From: Pacificoceanicola sp049341065
GTDB taxonomy: Bacteria > Pseudomonadota > Alphaproteobacteria > Rhodobacterales > Rhodobacteraceae
Length of the DNA stretch: 64,000 nt
Direction: 5' to 3'
Assembly (NCBI RefSeq): GCF_049341065.1
Contig: NZ_JBMPIX010000010.1
Span: forward strand, 62,001 to 126,000
Below the pieces are notes generated by a model that searched no databases, was not told the DNA's origin, and saw only the letters and a list, made by a program, of their open reading frames with translations. Positions within the stretch are counted from its first letter, which is position 1; each line of letters begins with the position of its first letter. The translations under genes were made by a program, and so were the position numbers. This document shows, in pieces, positions 8,009 through 16,838 of the stretch.

Positions 8009-9858
8009 TCGGCCATTTCGGCCTGCTCGACCCAGCGCGAAATGACGGCCCGTGCGGCCCCCTCATCGCGCGTCTCCACCGCTTGGCGCAGGTCCTTCAG
8101 CGCGGTGGCGATCTCGAATTCCGACAGATACCCTTCCTGTGCGCGCAAGATTTTGGCGTGCGGTGTAGTCAACATGTCGGGAGAAATCAGAAGTTCTTCG
8201 TGCAGCTTTTCGCCGGGACGCAGGCCGGTGATCTTGATCTCGATATCACCGTTCTGGTTTTCCTTGTCCTTGACGGTGTAGCCCGCGCCTTCGATCATCT
8301 GGCGCGCCAGTTTCTTGATCGGAACCGGGTCGCCCATATCCAGCACAAAGACATCGCCACCCCGGGCAAAGGAGCCTGCCAAAAGCACAAGGCGGGCGGC
8401 TTCGGAAATGGTCATGAAATAGCGGGTGACTGAGCCATGCGTCAGGGTCACGGGACCACCACGGGCAATCTGTTCTTCGAACAGCGGAATGACCGAGCCG
8501 CTGGACCCAAGCACGTTGCCAAACCGCACCATCGAAAAGCGGGTTCCGGAACTGCGCGTCGCAAGATCCTGCACCAGAAGTTCGGCGAGACGCTTTGAAG
8601 CGCCCATGACATTGGTCGGACGCACGGCTTTGTCCGACGACACAAGGATAAAGCGTTCGACCCCTGTATCGCGCGCCGCATCGGCCAGTACCTTGGTGCC
8701 CAACACGTTGTTCTTGAGCCCGGCAATCGGGTTACATTCGACCAATGGAAGGTGCTTGTAGGCGGCGGCATGCAGGACGACGTCAATGCGGTGCTCGACC
8801 AGAACATCACGCATCAGGTTTTCGTTCAGAACCGAGCCAAGGATCGGAACGATGTGAAATCCGGTGCTCAGATCGCGCAGTTCCTTGTCGATATTGTAGA
8901 GAGCCAGTTCAGAGTGTTCGACCAGTACGATACATTCGGGTTTGCAAGCTATCAGCTGACGACAAAGTTCCGAGCCGATCGACCCACCCGCGCCCGAAAC
9001 CAGAATGCGCCGCCCGGTATAGGCATGGCTCACACCCGGAAGTTCGTTTTCAAGACGGTTGCGGCCCAGCAGGTCATCCAGCGACACCGGGGTTGCACGG
9101 TTTTCCAGATCGCCCTTGCCGATCAGTTCGGCAAATGAGGGCAGGGCATGCACTTCGCACCCGATGGTCCGCACGCGATGCGCAATGCGTGCCAGCTGCG
9201 GCGGGCGCATGGACGGCATTGCCAGAACAACCCGGTCGATGCCTTTTTCGACGATCAGTTCCTTGATCCGGGCCGGGGCGAACACCCGCAGACCTGAGAT
9301 TGTCGAGCTTTGCAGCGTGGGGTTATCGTCCACAAAGGCAACGGCCTGAATGGCATTGTCCTGACGAAGCGCGGCAACCAGCTGCTGGCCGGTTTGTCCT
9401 GCGCCATAGATCAGAACCCGCATGCGGGTCTTGCCGTGGCGGTAAATGTCGATGGTCACCTGAAGCAGAGCCATCCGCCATGTGACGGCCAAGACAAGCA
9501 GCACGAGCGAAAAGATCAAGAAAACCCCAACCGGCAGGCTTGATCCCATTGTCGCGTTCATCGCGATGCCGGTCACGCCAAGCATGCCTGCAAAAGCACC
9601 AGTGCGAATGATGCCGCGGGTTTCATAGGCAGCCAGTTTGATCCTCGGCAGACCCAGCCACCAAGAAATCGCCGTCCCGGCAACGACAAGGCCTGCCACC
9701 AAGGGAACCTGTGCATTGAAGGTTGGCCAGTCTGCACGGACCGAGGCTTCGAGAGATATGGCGAGGAAAAATGCGATGGGAATGATCACCGCGTCGATCA
9801 AACTGAATACAACCTGTTTCTGTTGTCGAGACAGAGCCGTGACAAGTTCGTAAAACAT
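7990..9858 (-). CDS. membrane nucleotide-sugar 4,6-dehydratase (FlaA1/WbpM/CapD type)
   Basis: A 622-residue polysaccharide-biosynthesis protein. About four hydrophobic segments occupy residues 15-125. A first Rossmann domain (GAGQTGQQL) follows, then a catalytic short-chain dehydrogenase domain beginning ILVSGAGGSIGSELC. In the active site SSDKAVRPTNVMGASKR the usual Tyr of YxxxK is Met, as known for the large UDP-GlcNAc 4,6-dehydratases such as WbpM. The likely role is making a diamino-trideoxy or related sugar for surface polysaccharide. The start at 9858 (MFYELVTAL) is preceded by AGGGGA. Longer frames upstream lack support. It is the only polysaccharide gene seen here. Confidence 0.9.
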   Translation of the reverse strand: MFYELVTALSRQQKQVVFSLIDAVIIPIAFFLAISLEASVRADWPTFNAQVPLVAGLVVAGTAISWWLGLPRIKLAAYETRGIIRTGAFAGMLGVTGIAMNATMGSSLPVGVFLIFSLVLLVLAVTWRMALLQVTIDIYRHGKTRMRVLIYGAGQTGQQLVAALRQDNAIQAVAFVDDNPTLQSSTISGLRVFAPARIKELIVEKGIDRVVLAMPSMRPPQLARIAHRVRTIGCEVHALPSFAELIGKGDLENRATPVSLDDLLGRNRLENELPGVSHAYTGRRILVSGAGGSIGSELCRQLIACKPECIVLVEHSELALYNIDKELRDLSTGFHIVPILGSVLNENLMRDVLVEHRIDVVLHAAAYKHLPLVECNPIAGLKNNVLGTKVLADAARDTGVERFILVSSDKAVRPTNVMGASKRLAELLVQDLATRSSGTRFSMVRFGNVLGSSGSVIPLFEEQIARGGPVTLTHGSVTRYFMTISEAARLVLLAGSFARGGDVFVLDMGDPVPIKKLARQMIEGAGYTVKDKENQNGDIEIKITGLRPGEKLHEELLISPDMLTTPHAKILRAQEGYLSEFEIATALKDLRQAVETRDEGAARAVISRWVEQAEMAEAAQST

Positions 9859-10261
9859 ACGCGCGATTGTCCCCTGTGGCGGCAATTCTGAAGGCGCCTG
9901 ACCACATTTTATTATCGTTAATCGGCCCAAAGGCCGACATGCGTTGAGCTCCCGTATTACGGGAGCCCGCATCGTTCCACCCCTATCTAGGGGAACGCCC
10001 AAATATGAAGCAAGAGTAGAATTTCTGCACTTGCAAATTCGAGCGGATTTCCACCGGAAAAGCCCGATTTTGCATCTTTTTGTAGTCTGTTCTGCCTTGC
10101 CTTCAATTTCCAACGTCCGCGGATTTACGGGAAATGGAACAATTGCAGGGGCTCGGCCGTTAAAACACACTCTTTCACCTGCTGCGACAACCCTGTATGC
10201 AGCGCGCCAGTCGCATGGGCACCAACGCCTGTGCACTGACAAGAACCTAATGGAGGGCCAA
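9859..10261. other. 403-base intergenic region upstream of asd
   Basis: No convincing gene. It must hold divergent promoters for the sugar dehydratase (minus) and asd (plus). Two perfect inverted repeats are visible: TCGGCC-CAAA-GGCCGA (9922-9937) and CTCCCGTA-T-TACGGGAG (9949-9965). The latter is a 17-base near-continuous palindrome and a candidate protein-binding site. I could not assign a sigma-70 promoter with confidence. Confidence 0.5.
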
Positions 10262-11284
10262 ATGGGCTATAGGGTCGTCGTCGTAGGCGCCACGGGCAAC
10301 GTGGGCCGCGAAATGCTGAACATCCTCGCCGAGCGCGAGTTTCCTGTGGATGAACTTGCCGCGCTGGCATCGCGGAAATCCATCGGAACTGAAGTAAGCT
10401 TTGGCGACAAGACACTTAAGACCAAGGATCTGGCCACATTCGATTTCACCGGCTGGGATATCGCCCTGTTTGCCGTCGGCTCCGAAGCGACCAAGGAATA
10501 TGCACCCAAGGCCGCGTCGCAGGGCTGTGTGGTGATCGATAATTCATCGCTTTATCGTTACGATCCCGATGTGCCGCTGATCGTTCCCGAAGTGAATGCC
10601 GATGCGGTCATGGGCTACACCAAGAAAAACATCATCGCGAACCCCAACTGCTCGACCGCGCAGATGGTTGTCGCGCTCAAGCCGCTGCATGACCGTGCAA
10701 AGATCAAGCGCGTCGTCGTCTCGACCTACCAGTCCGTGTCTGGCGCGGGCAAAGAGGGCATGGACGAGCTGTGGGAACAGACCAAGGCAGTCTATAACCC
10801 CACCAAGGATGTGCCGCCGTCGAAATTTACCAAAGAGATTGCGTTCAACGTGATTCCGCACATCGACGTGTTCATGGAAGATGGCTCCACGAAAGAAGAG
10901 TGGAAGATGGTCGCCGAGACCAAGAAGATCATTGATCCTTCGATCAAGGTCACGGCCACCTGCGTGCGGGTTCCGGTCTTTGTGGGCCATGCTGAAGCGA
11001 TCAATATCGAGACCGAGGATTTCCTGGACGAGGACGAGGCGCGCGACATCCTGCGCGAAGCACCGGGCATCATGGTGATCGATAAGCGCGAAAACGGTGG
11101 CTATGTCACGCCCAAAGAGTGCGTCGGTGACTTCGCGACCTTCATCAGCCGCATCCGGCAGGATGCCACGATCGACAACGGCCTGAACTTTTGGTGCGTC
11201 TCGGACAACTTGCGTAAAGGCGCTGCCCTGAACGCTGTCCAGATCGCCGAAGTGCTGGGTCAACGGGCGTTGAAGAAGGGCTGA
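10262..11284 (+). CDS. asd: aspartate-semialdehyde dehydrogenase
   Basis: A 340-residue enzyme reducing L-aspartyl-4-phosphate to the semialdehyde, at the branch to lysine/diaminopimelate, threonine and methionine. The N-terminal NADP loop is VVGATGNVGREML. The catalytic cysteine is C130 in IANPNCSTAQ. The start at 10262 (MGYRVVVVG) has TGGAGGG upstream. An earlier in-frame start (9944) would add over 100 unrelated residues. The gene is apparently monocistronic. DapF of the same lysine pathway is encoded far away at 60 kb. Confidence 0.97.
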   Translation: MGYRVVVVGATGNVGREMLNILAEREFPVDELAALASRKSIGTEVSFGDKTLKTKDLATFDFTGWDIALFAVGSEATKEYAPKAASQGCVVIDNSSLYRYDPDVPLIVPEVNADAVMGYTKKNIIANPNCSTAQMVVALKPLHDRAKIKRVVVSTYQSVSGAGKEGMDELWEQTKAVYNPTKDVPPSKFTKEIAFNVIPHIDVFMEDGSTKEEWKMVAETKKIIDPSIKVTATCVRVPVFVGHAEAINIETEDFLDEDEARDILREAPGIMVIDKRENGGYVTPKECVGDFATFISRIRQDATIDNGLNFWCVSDNLRKGAALNAVQIAEVLGQRALKKG

Positions 11285-11517
11285 AAGGCCTGAAATCCAT
11301 GTCGAAGAACATTTGGGCGGTGTCGGAAACGGCGCCGTCCTTTCTGTTTCGTTAAGGCGCTATTCCTAAGCGTAGAAAACCCCACCTCTCCTGTTTCGGA
11401 ATCTATCCAACTCAAGGCTGGAAGTCATGCGGTGCACCTTGGTATACTGGTTTCATCAGGCGGCAGAAGCCGGACCAATAGCCAGAACGGCGGTTCCAAA
11501 ACACAGGAGACTGTCCA

Positions 11518-11676
11518 ATGCAGATTGATCTGGCTGATATAGCGCGTGGACGCAGGATTGTGGCAGTTGCGGCGCTGGAAACTGCGCAATGCGCGCGTCG
11601 GCCCCGACCCAAGATCACGCTTTCGGGTCGAATCATTCGGCGCTTCCTGTGGTGTCGGAATATCATCCTGACCTGA
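11518..11676 (+). CDS. possible 52-residue small protein
   Basis: The ATG at 11518 is preceded by an AGGAG ribosome-binding site (spacing 8). The frame reads MQIDLADIARGRRIV at the start, is rich in arginine (a short RRPRPK stretch), and ends FLWCRNIILT before TGA. No homologue is recalled, and the base composition does not prove coding. It is offered because of the strong Shine-Dalgarno in an otherwise empty 719-base stretch. It could equally be chance. Confidence 0.3.
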   Translation: MQIDLADIARGRRIVAVAALETAQCARRPRPKITLSGRIIRRFLWCRNIILT

Positions 11677-11686
11677 GCTCTCTCTC

Positions 11687-11737
11687 TGGCGCGGCGTGCT
11701 CACGCTCTCTCTCAGTCTCTCTTGTGACGCCGCGCCA
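11687..11737. repeat. inverted repeat with CT-rich loop
   Basis: TGGCGCGGCGT (11687-11697) is the exact reverse complement of ACGCCGCGCCA (11727-11737). The 29-base loop is mostly CT dinucleotides. It starts 10 bases after the weak small ORF stop. It has no U tract, and its role is unknown. Confidence 0.6.
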
Positions 11738-12003
11738 TGTCGAATTGTCCACGCCGGTAAGCCCGGCACATTGCGAAACCTTGCCTGATTGGCATTTCTC
11801 GGCGTGGGCAAAATTCGCTTTCCGCCAAAGCTGTATAGGCCGAAGAACGCGGCATGAGGTGGGAATCGGCGGCGCCGGTCCGGCGGTTTGGTTCAAACTC
11901 ATAAAGGAATTGTTGCCGCAGCAGACGCAATCCAAAGGTTTTGGCCGCATTTATGCCGTTTTCTCCTGAGATGCTTTTTTCAGCACAGACAAGGAGCTGA
12001 GCT

Positions 12004-12339
12004 ATGCGCCATCAATCCGAAGACAAGGCGAACTGGGCAAACGCACGGTCTCAAAGCGGTCTTCCTGAGCCTCGGGACTGTGAGACCCTTTTCCTTTTGC
12101 GCGGATTTCTTGGGCCGATCCTTGAAACAGCTCCGAGTTGGCAGGATCTTGCAACACAACTGTCGACCAAGGGTTATGGTCTTGCCTTTCGCGAAGGGCA
12201 TCTGGTGATTCTCGATGAAGCTGGGAATGGCCTTTGCACCGGAAGCAGCTTGGGAATCCCGCTGCGCGAATTGTCCGCGCGGATCGGTCGGCCTGCCGTG
12301 CGTGCATCAGTAGATGGACATACGGGCGAGCTGCACTGA
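12004..12339 (+). CDS. hypothetical protein, 111 residues
   Basis: The start at 12004 is supported by AAGGAGCTGAGCT just upstream. The protein has a charged N-terminal third, then a compact segment (LRGFLGPILETAPSWQDLA and GYGLAFREGHLVILDEAGNG) resembling small alpha/beta domains seen in some relaxase-like and conjugation-linked proteins. No catalytic motif is visible. It converges on the carbonic anhydrase gene four bases away. No signal peptide or membrane segment. Function unknown. Confidence 0.7.
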   Translation: MRHQSEDKANWANARSQSGLPEPRDCETLFLLRGFLGPILETAPSWQDLATQLSTKGYGLAFREGHLVILDEAGNGLCTGSSLGIPLRELSARIGRPAVRASVDGHTGELH

Positions 12340-12343
12340 TCTC

Positions 12344-12991
12344 TCAGACCGGCTGAAATGATCCGGAGTTGGGCTCAAGAAATTCCAGCCCGCCTTCGCC
12401 GATGTCTGTCCAAAGCCCGTGCAAGGTCAGTTCACCAGACTCCACCGCCGCAGCGACAAAGGGAAAAGTCATCAGGTTCTGGATCGAAACCCTGACCGAT
12501 TCCTTTTCCAATTCCCGAGCCGCAGTTTCCGGCGGCGTGTCCTTGATGCGTTCATAGCCGGGACGCAGAATATCCATCCAGCGCCCGACAAAAGACGTGC
12601 TCTCTTCGAGATCCGGCGCACGTCCTTCGCACATATCGAGACAGCCCTGAACGCCGCCGCACAGAGAATGCCCAAGAACGATCACATGTGCCACTTTCAG
12701 GGACGTGACCGCAAACTCTACCGCAGCACTTGTGCCGTGCTGATTGCCGTCCGGTTCATAAGGCGGCACCAGATTGGCAATGTTGCGATGAATAAAGAAC
12801 TCACCCTGATCAGCGCCAAAGATCGAGGTCACGTGCACCCGCGAATCGCAGCACGAAATGACCATGGCCCTCGGCCGCTGGCCTTCGTCTGCCAAACGGC
12901 GATACCACGCACGGTTCTCGGCATAGGCCGTGGCCTTCCAGCCGTGGTAACGTTGAACCAGGTATCCGGGCAGCGGGCGAACAGGGTGCAT
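12344..12991 (-). CDS. beta-class carbonic anhydrase
   Basis: A 215-residue zinc enzyme interconverting CO2 and bicarbonate. Zinc ligands are C48 (in SCCDSRV, which also supplies the D49-R51 dyad), H108 and C111 (GHSLCGG). The length matches beta-carbonic anhydrases. The start at 12991 (MHPVRPLPGYLVQRY) has TTGGAGAACG upstream. A longer frame reaching 13114 is disfavoured because it adds a non-conserved basic stretch. It stands alone between convergent and divergent hypotheticals. Cytoplasmic: no signal peptide on the preferred start. Confidence 0.93.
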   Translation of the reverse strand: MHPVRPLPGYLVQRYHGWKATAYAENRAWYRRLADEGQRPRAMVISCCDSRVHVTSIFGADQGEFFIHRNIANLVPPYEPDGNQHGTSAAVEFAVTSLKVAHVIVLGHSLCGGVQGCLDMCEGRAPDLEESTSFVGRWMDILRPGYERIKDTPPETAARELEKESVRVSIQNLMTFPFVAAAVESGELTLHGLWTDIGEGGLEFLEPNSGSFQPV

Positions 12992-13145
12992 CGACGTTCT
13001 CCAAGTGTTTCTCGCGGAACTCGGCGATAAATACGCGGAATTCAAACCGAATTCGAGGGAAAAGAGCTTTGGCGGATAACGATTTGGGAAGGTCCTAAGC
13101 GCATTTTGCATCAAGCCGTGGGGGCAAAACCATATGGGGTGAGAT

Positions 13146-13526
13146 GTGAAGGATATAACTTATCTAGCACCGGCGGAACATCCGCGCGTGGAGCATGGGC
13201 AAATCGAAACGCTGCGCAATGATCTTGGGTTGCATGCAGCCGAAGATGTCGTTTGTCGGGCAATGGAAGAGCTGGCGCAAAGGCTGTGTCAGGTGCAGGA
13301 GCAATCCATTCGTGGCCCAAGGGAAGATTTGCACAAGGGTTTGCGGGCGCTGGGCGCCATTGCCGACCAGATCGGGCTACAAAGCCTGTCAAAGGTGGCG
13401 CGCGATGTGATGATCTGCATTGAATTCGGCGATGGCGTGGCCGAGGCTGCCACGGTTGCCCGCCTTGCCCGCATGGGCGAAGGGTCACTTGCCATGCTTT
13501 GGGATTTGCAGGAGTTTTCGGTCTGA
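13146..13526 (+). CDS. hypothetical helical protein, 126 residues
   Basis: It starts at a GTG (13146) with GGGGTGAGAT upstream. The protein is almost entirely helical. The stretch from residue 28 to 95 (AEDVVCRAMEELAQRL, then DLHKGLRALGAIADQIGLQ) has the size and rhythm of a four-helix bundle such as an HPt-like domain, but no phospho-acceptor motif can be assigned. It lies 59 bases upstream of the leucyl aminopeptidase gene on the same strand and could be co-transcribed. Function unknown. Confidence 0.65.
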   Translation: MKDITYLAPAEHPRVEHGQIETLRNDLGLHAAEDVVCRAMEELAQRLCQVQEQSIRGPREDLHKGLRALGAIADQIGLQSLSKVARDVMICIEFGDGVAEAATVARLARMGEGSLAMLWDLQEFSV

Positions 13527-13585
13527 GCCCTTGCAGTTGCGCGCGGTCAGGATAGGCTTGCTTGCAAATGCTGTAGGGATGACCA

Positions 13586-14971
13586 ATGCCGCTGACTTTC
13601 GCATCTGCCGACGCCGCCGTTTTGCCGCTTTATGTGCTTGAGCCTGACGCCCTTGCGGGCTGGCTTGCCAAGCAAGATCCGACAACGCGGCACTGGGTTG
13701 AGGCAAGCGGTTTTCAGGCTGCAATTGGTGCGACGCTTTTGCTTCCGGGACCAGACGGGGCTCCGATGGCCGCGCTTGCGGGATACGGAACCCCGGCGCA
13801 GCGCGCGCGCCAGCGGTTCGTATTGGCCGCCGCCGCCACCGCGTTGGCGCCCGGAGCATACCGTTTGGCCAACGCCTTGCCCGATGATCGACTTGAAACC
13901 GAATCCTTGGGTTGGCTTTTGGCAGGTTATGGATTTTCCCGCTACCGGGACAACGCGCCGAACTGCGCGGCCCTGGTTGCGCCGGAGGGCATTGATGCTG
14001 CCCGGATCGAGGCACTGGCCGAAGCCGAGGCGCTGACTCGCGATCTGGTGAACACGCCAGCCTCTGACATGGGGCCAGAGGCGCTTGAGCAAGCGGCACG
14101 CGATCTTGCAGGCAGATTTGACGCCAAGATCGAGGTGACGCTGGGCGATGCGCTGCTGGATGCGAATTTTCCGATGATTCACGCGGTCGGCCGTGCCGCC
14201 GAGCAAGCACCCCGACTGATTGACATGCGCTGGGGGCAGAGCGGACCAAAGCTGACGCTTGTTGGCAAGGGTGTTTGTTTTGATACAGGCGGGCTGAACC
14301 TCAAGCCCGGCGCCTCCATGGGGTTGATGAAAAAGGATATGGGCGGTGCGGCCAATACGCTCGGACTTGCTCATATGATCATGTCGCTGGGTCTGCCGGT
14401 GCAGCTTCGCGTCCTGATTCCGGCGGTCGAAAATTCGGTGTCTGGCAACAGCTTTCGCCCGCAGGATATCCTGACCGCCCGCAATGGCTTGACGGTCGAG
14501 ATCAATAACACGGACGCCGAGGGGCGGTTGGTTTTGGCCGATGCGCTGGCCTTTGGAGCCGAAGAAACGCCTGACCTGATGCTGTCGCTTGCCACCCTGA
14601 CCGGCGCTGCCCGCGTCGCCGTTGGCCCGGACCTCGCGCCCTTTTTCACCGATAGCGAAAGCTTCGCCGACGCTTTGACTGAAGCCGCCCCGCGCATGGC
14701 GGACCCGGTTTGGCGCTTGCCCTTCCACGACCCCTATGAGGCGCTGATCGAACCCGGCATCGCTGATCTGGACAACGCCCCCAAAGGCGGCTTTGCGGGT
14801 GCCATCACGGCGGCGCTGTTCCTGCGCCGGTTCACGCAGGGCGCGTCCGCATACGCCCATTTTGACATCTATTCGTGGCAGCCAACCGCCGCGCCGGGCC
14901 GCAGCAAGGGCGGGTTCGGTCAAAGCGCTCGGGCCATCCTTGGCGCGCTGCCAAAAGCGCTGGGCTTGTGA
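13586..14971 (+). CDS. leucyl aminopeptidase, M17 family
   Basis: A 461-residue cytosolic metallo-aminopeptidase. The M17 signature NTDAEGRLVLADAL spans residues 308-321, and the metal/substrate segment GKGVCFDTGGLNLKPG lies around residue 230. The N-terminal domain is divergent, as in the shorter alphaproteobacterial PepA/PepB forms. The start MPLTFASADAAV is chosen by frame and spacing. The TGA shares its A with the ATG of the NlpC/P60 gene (14971), so the two are translationally coupled. Together they may recycle peptides, including those from peptidoglycan. Confidence 0.93.
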   Translation: MPLTFASADAAVLPLYVLEPDALAGWLAKQDPTTRHWVEASGFQAAIGATLLLPGPDGAPMAALAGYGTPAQRARQRFVLAAAATALAPGAYRLANALPDDRLETESLGWLLAGYGFSRYRDNAPNCAALVAPEGIDAARIEALAEAEALTRDLVNTPASDMGPEALEQAARDLAGRFDAKIEVTLGDALLDANFPMIHAVGRAAEQAPRLIDMRWGQSGPKLTLVGKGVCFDTGGLNLKPGASMGLMKKDMGGAANTLGLAHMIMSLGLPVQLRVLIPAVENSVSGNSFRPQDILTARNGLTVEINNTDAEGRLVLADALAFGAEETPDLMLSLATLTGAARVAVGPDLAPFFTDSESFADALTEAAPRMADPVWRLPFHDPYEALIEPGIADLDNAPKGGFAGAITAALFLRRFTQGASAYAHFDIYSWQPTAAPGRSKGGFGQSARAILGALPKALGL

Positions 14972-15825
14972 TGGACCGCCGCCTTTTGCGCGATAACGGG
15001 CGCGTGGCCCATGTGTCTTTGAAAGGGCAAGTCGAGGCGCAAAGCTTTGTTGAAAGCACCCCGCAAAGCGTCGGATGGTCGGAACTACCTATCTGGAACG
15101 CGCCCGGCGGCGCCATTGACCGGACCCTGCTGTTTGGCGACATTTTTCATGTTCTGGAAGCCGGCCCCGGGTTCGCGTTTGGCTATGCGGGCCATGATGG
15201 CTATGTCGGTTACGTCGATGCGAACGGTCTTTTCGACCTTCCCGGCGAGATTACGCATCGGGTCAAAGCGCGGCTTACGCAGGCGCTTGATAAACCGACC
15301 TTAAAGACCTCGGGCGAGCATATTCCTTTGTCCTTGAATTCCGGGTTGCACGTCACCGATGACAGCGATCCCAAATGGGCCGAGATCGCCATGCCAACCG
15401 GGCGGCGTTTTGTTCCCAAGGTGCACCTGCGCCCCGAAGCAGCCCCGGAAACTGACCCGGTTGCCGTGGCCGAGCGTTTTTTGGGAACGCCCTATGTCTG
15501 GGCGGGCAATCATGCGCGGGGGATAGACTGCTCTGGTCTTGTTCAGATTTCCTGCCGGGCTTGCGACATCCCGTGCCCTGGGGACAGCGATCAGCAAGAG
15601 GCTGCTCTTGGTGAAACGCTGACCTCCGGAACGCCCCCCAAGCGCGGTGATCTGATGTTCTGGAAAGGCCATGTGGCATGGGTTTCGGACAGCGAAACCC
15701 TGTTGCATGCCAATGCCTTCCACATGGCCGTAGCTTACGAGCCGTTGAACGCCGCCATCGCCCGGATCAAGGCCCAAGGCGACGGTCCGGTGACCCGCCA
15801 TGCGCGCCTGATAGCGGCGCGCTAA
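14971..15825 (+). CDS. NlpC/P60 family cysteine hydrolase
   Basis: A 284-residue protein. Residues 15-150 form SH3-like modules, and the C-terminal NlpC/P60 domain has catalytic C187 (GIDCSGLVQ) and H234 (WKGHVAWV). Such enzymes cleave gamma-D-Glu-meso-DAP or related peptide bonds in peptidoglycan fragments. No signal peptide is present, suggesting cytoplasmic recycling like the dipeptidyl-peptidase VI group. Coupled to the upstream aminopeptidase by one-base overlap, consistent with joint degradation of muropeptides. Confidence 0.9.
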   Translation: MDRRLLRDNGRVAHVSLKGQVEAQSFVESTPQSVGWSELPIWNAPGGAIDRTLLFGDIFHVLEAGPGFAFGYAGHDGYVGYVDANGLFDLPGEITHRVKARLTQALDKPTLKTSGEHIPLSLNSGLHVTDDSDPKWAEIAMPTGRRFVPKVHLRPEAAPETDPVAVAERFLGTPYVWAGNHARGIDCSGLVQISCRACDIPCPGDSDQQEAALGETLTSGTPPKRGDLMFWKGHVAWVSDSETLLHANAFHMAVAYEPLNAAIARIKAQGDGPVTRHARLIAAR

Positions 15826-15834
15826 AAGTACATC

Positions 15835-15853
15835 AAAAAAGGGGCGGTGCCCC
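15835..15853 (-). terminator. terminator-shaped hairpin oriented to the minus strand
   Basis: GGGGC-GGT-GCCCC (15841-15853) is preceded on the plus strand by six A residues (15835-15840). Read on the minus strand it is a short GC hairpin followed by TTTTTT. No annotated minus-strand gene ends here, which makes it odd. It sits just upstream of the agmatinase-type gene's ribosome-binding site. Confidence 0.4.
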
Positions 15854-15878
15854 AGCCTGTTGCAGGAAGGAAAACGAA

Positions 15879-16838
15879 ATGCCCTCTGATCCTTTTTTCC
15901 ATCCGGTTTCGGGGTTTGATCTGCCCCGTTTTGCCGGGATCCCGACCTTTATGCGCCTGCCTTACGTCCCGGTCGATCATCCGCGCCATTCGGATGTTCA
16001 AATTGGAGTGGTCGGCGTGCCATGGGACAGCGGTACCACCAACCGTCCGGGGCCGCGCCATGCGCCACGCCAGTTGCGGGATGCCTCGACGATGATCCGG
16101 GCGCAACACGCGGTGACGGGGATGCGCCCGTTCGAGACCGCCAATTGCGCCGATCTGGGGGATGTTGGCCCCAACCCTGCGGACATTCTCGACTCGATGG
16201 AGCGTATTACCAGTTTTTACGACGATCTGGTCAAAGCCAACATCCGGCCGCTGACGGCAGGCGGGGATCACTTGACTTCGCTTCCGATCCTGCGCGCCTT
16301 GGGCAAGGAACATCCGCTGGGGATGATCCACTTCGACAGCCACACGGACCTGTTCGATTCGTATTTTGGTGGCACCATGTACACTCATGGCACGCCCTTT
16401 CGGCGGGCCGTGGAAGAAGGGTTGCTTGACCCCAAGCGCGTCATCCAGATTGGCATTCGCGGCAGCATGTATGACGCCGAGGATCGTGATTTTGCAAAGC
16501 AAGTGGGTATCCGGATCGTCACCATCGAAGAGTTCTTCGATCGCGGCATTCCCGATGTCATGGCCGAGGCGCGTGAAATCGTCGGCACAGCCCCGACCTA
16601 TGTCAGTTACGATATCGACTTTGTCGACCCGACATTTGCCCCCGGCACCGGCACACCTGAGGTGGGCGGCCCAAACAGTTTTCAGGCGATCCAGGTCTGC
16701 CGCGAATTGACGGGCATGAACATTGTCGGCGCGGACATGGTCGAGGTTTCGCCGCCGTTCGATGCCTCGGGCGGGACGGCCTTTCTGGGCGTGAGTATCA
16801 TGTTCGAGATGCTCTGCGCGATGCTGGCAGAAACCTAG
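15879..16838 (+). CDS. speB: agmatinase-type ureohydrolase
   Basis: A 319-residue arginase-superfamily enzyme. The binuclear Mn site motifs are present: GGDHLTSLP, HFDSHTDLFD (the usual Ala is Ser) and SYDIDFVDP followed by GTGTPEVGG. Closest in style to agmatinases, which hydrolyse agmatine to putrescine and urea, though guanidinobutyrate or guanidinopropionate hydrolases look alike. The start at 15879 has AGGAAGG upstream. The stop TAG lies in a CTAG shared with the convergent rimM stop. Confidence 0.85.
   Translation: MPSDPFFHPVSGFDLPRFAGIPTFMRLPYVPVDHPRHSDVQIGVVGVPWDSGTTNRPGPRHAPRQLRDASTMIRAQHAVTGMRPFETANCADLGDVGPNPADILDSMERITSFYDDLVKANIRPLTAGGDHLTSLPILRALGKEHPLGMIHFDSHTDLFDSYFGGTMYTHGTPFRRAVEEGLLDPKRVIQIGIRGSMYDAEDRDFAKQVGIRIVTIEEFFDRGIPDVMAEAREIVGTAPTYVSYDIDFVDPTFAPGTGTPEVGGPNSFQAIQVCRELTGMNIVGADMVEVSPPFDASGGTAFLGVSIMFEMLCAMLAET

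Larger units (their letters stand above)
11285..12003. other. 719-base region with one weak small ORF and an inverted repeat
   Basis: No gene of normal size is supported. It contains a 52-codon frame with a good ribosome-binding site (11518-11676, listed separately) and a perfect 11-base inverted repeat (11687-11697 with 11727-11737) flanking a CT-rich 29-base loop. The remaining sequence shows no recognisable RNA gene or repeat. Confidence 0.5.

Noticed and set aside
11425..11811. 128-codon minus frame in the asd-carbonic anhydrase interval
   Set aside because: Arg/Ser/Pro-rich, no Shine-Dalgarno, and it crosses the inverted repeat with the CT-rich loop. No sign of coding selection.
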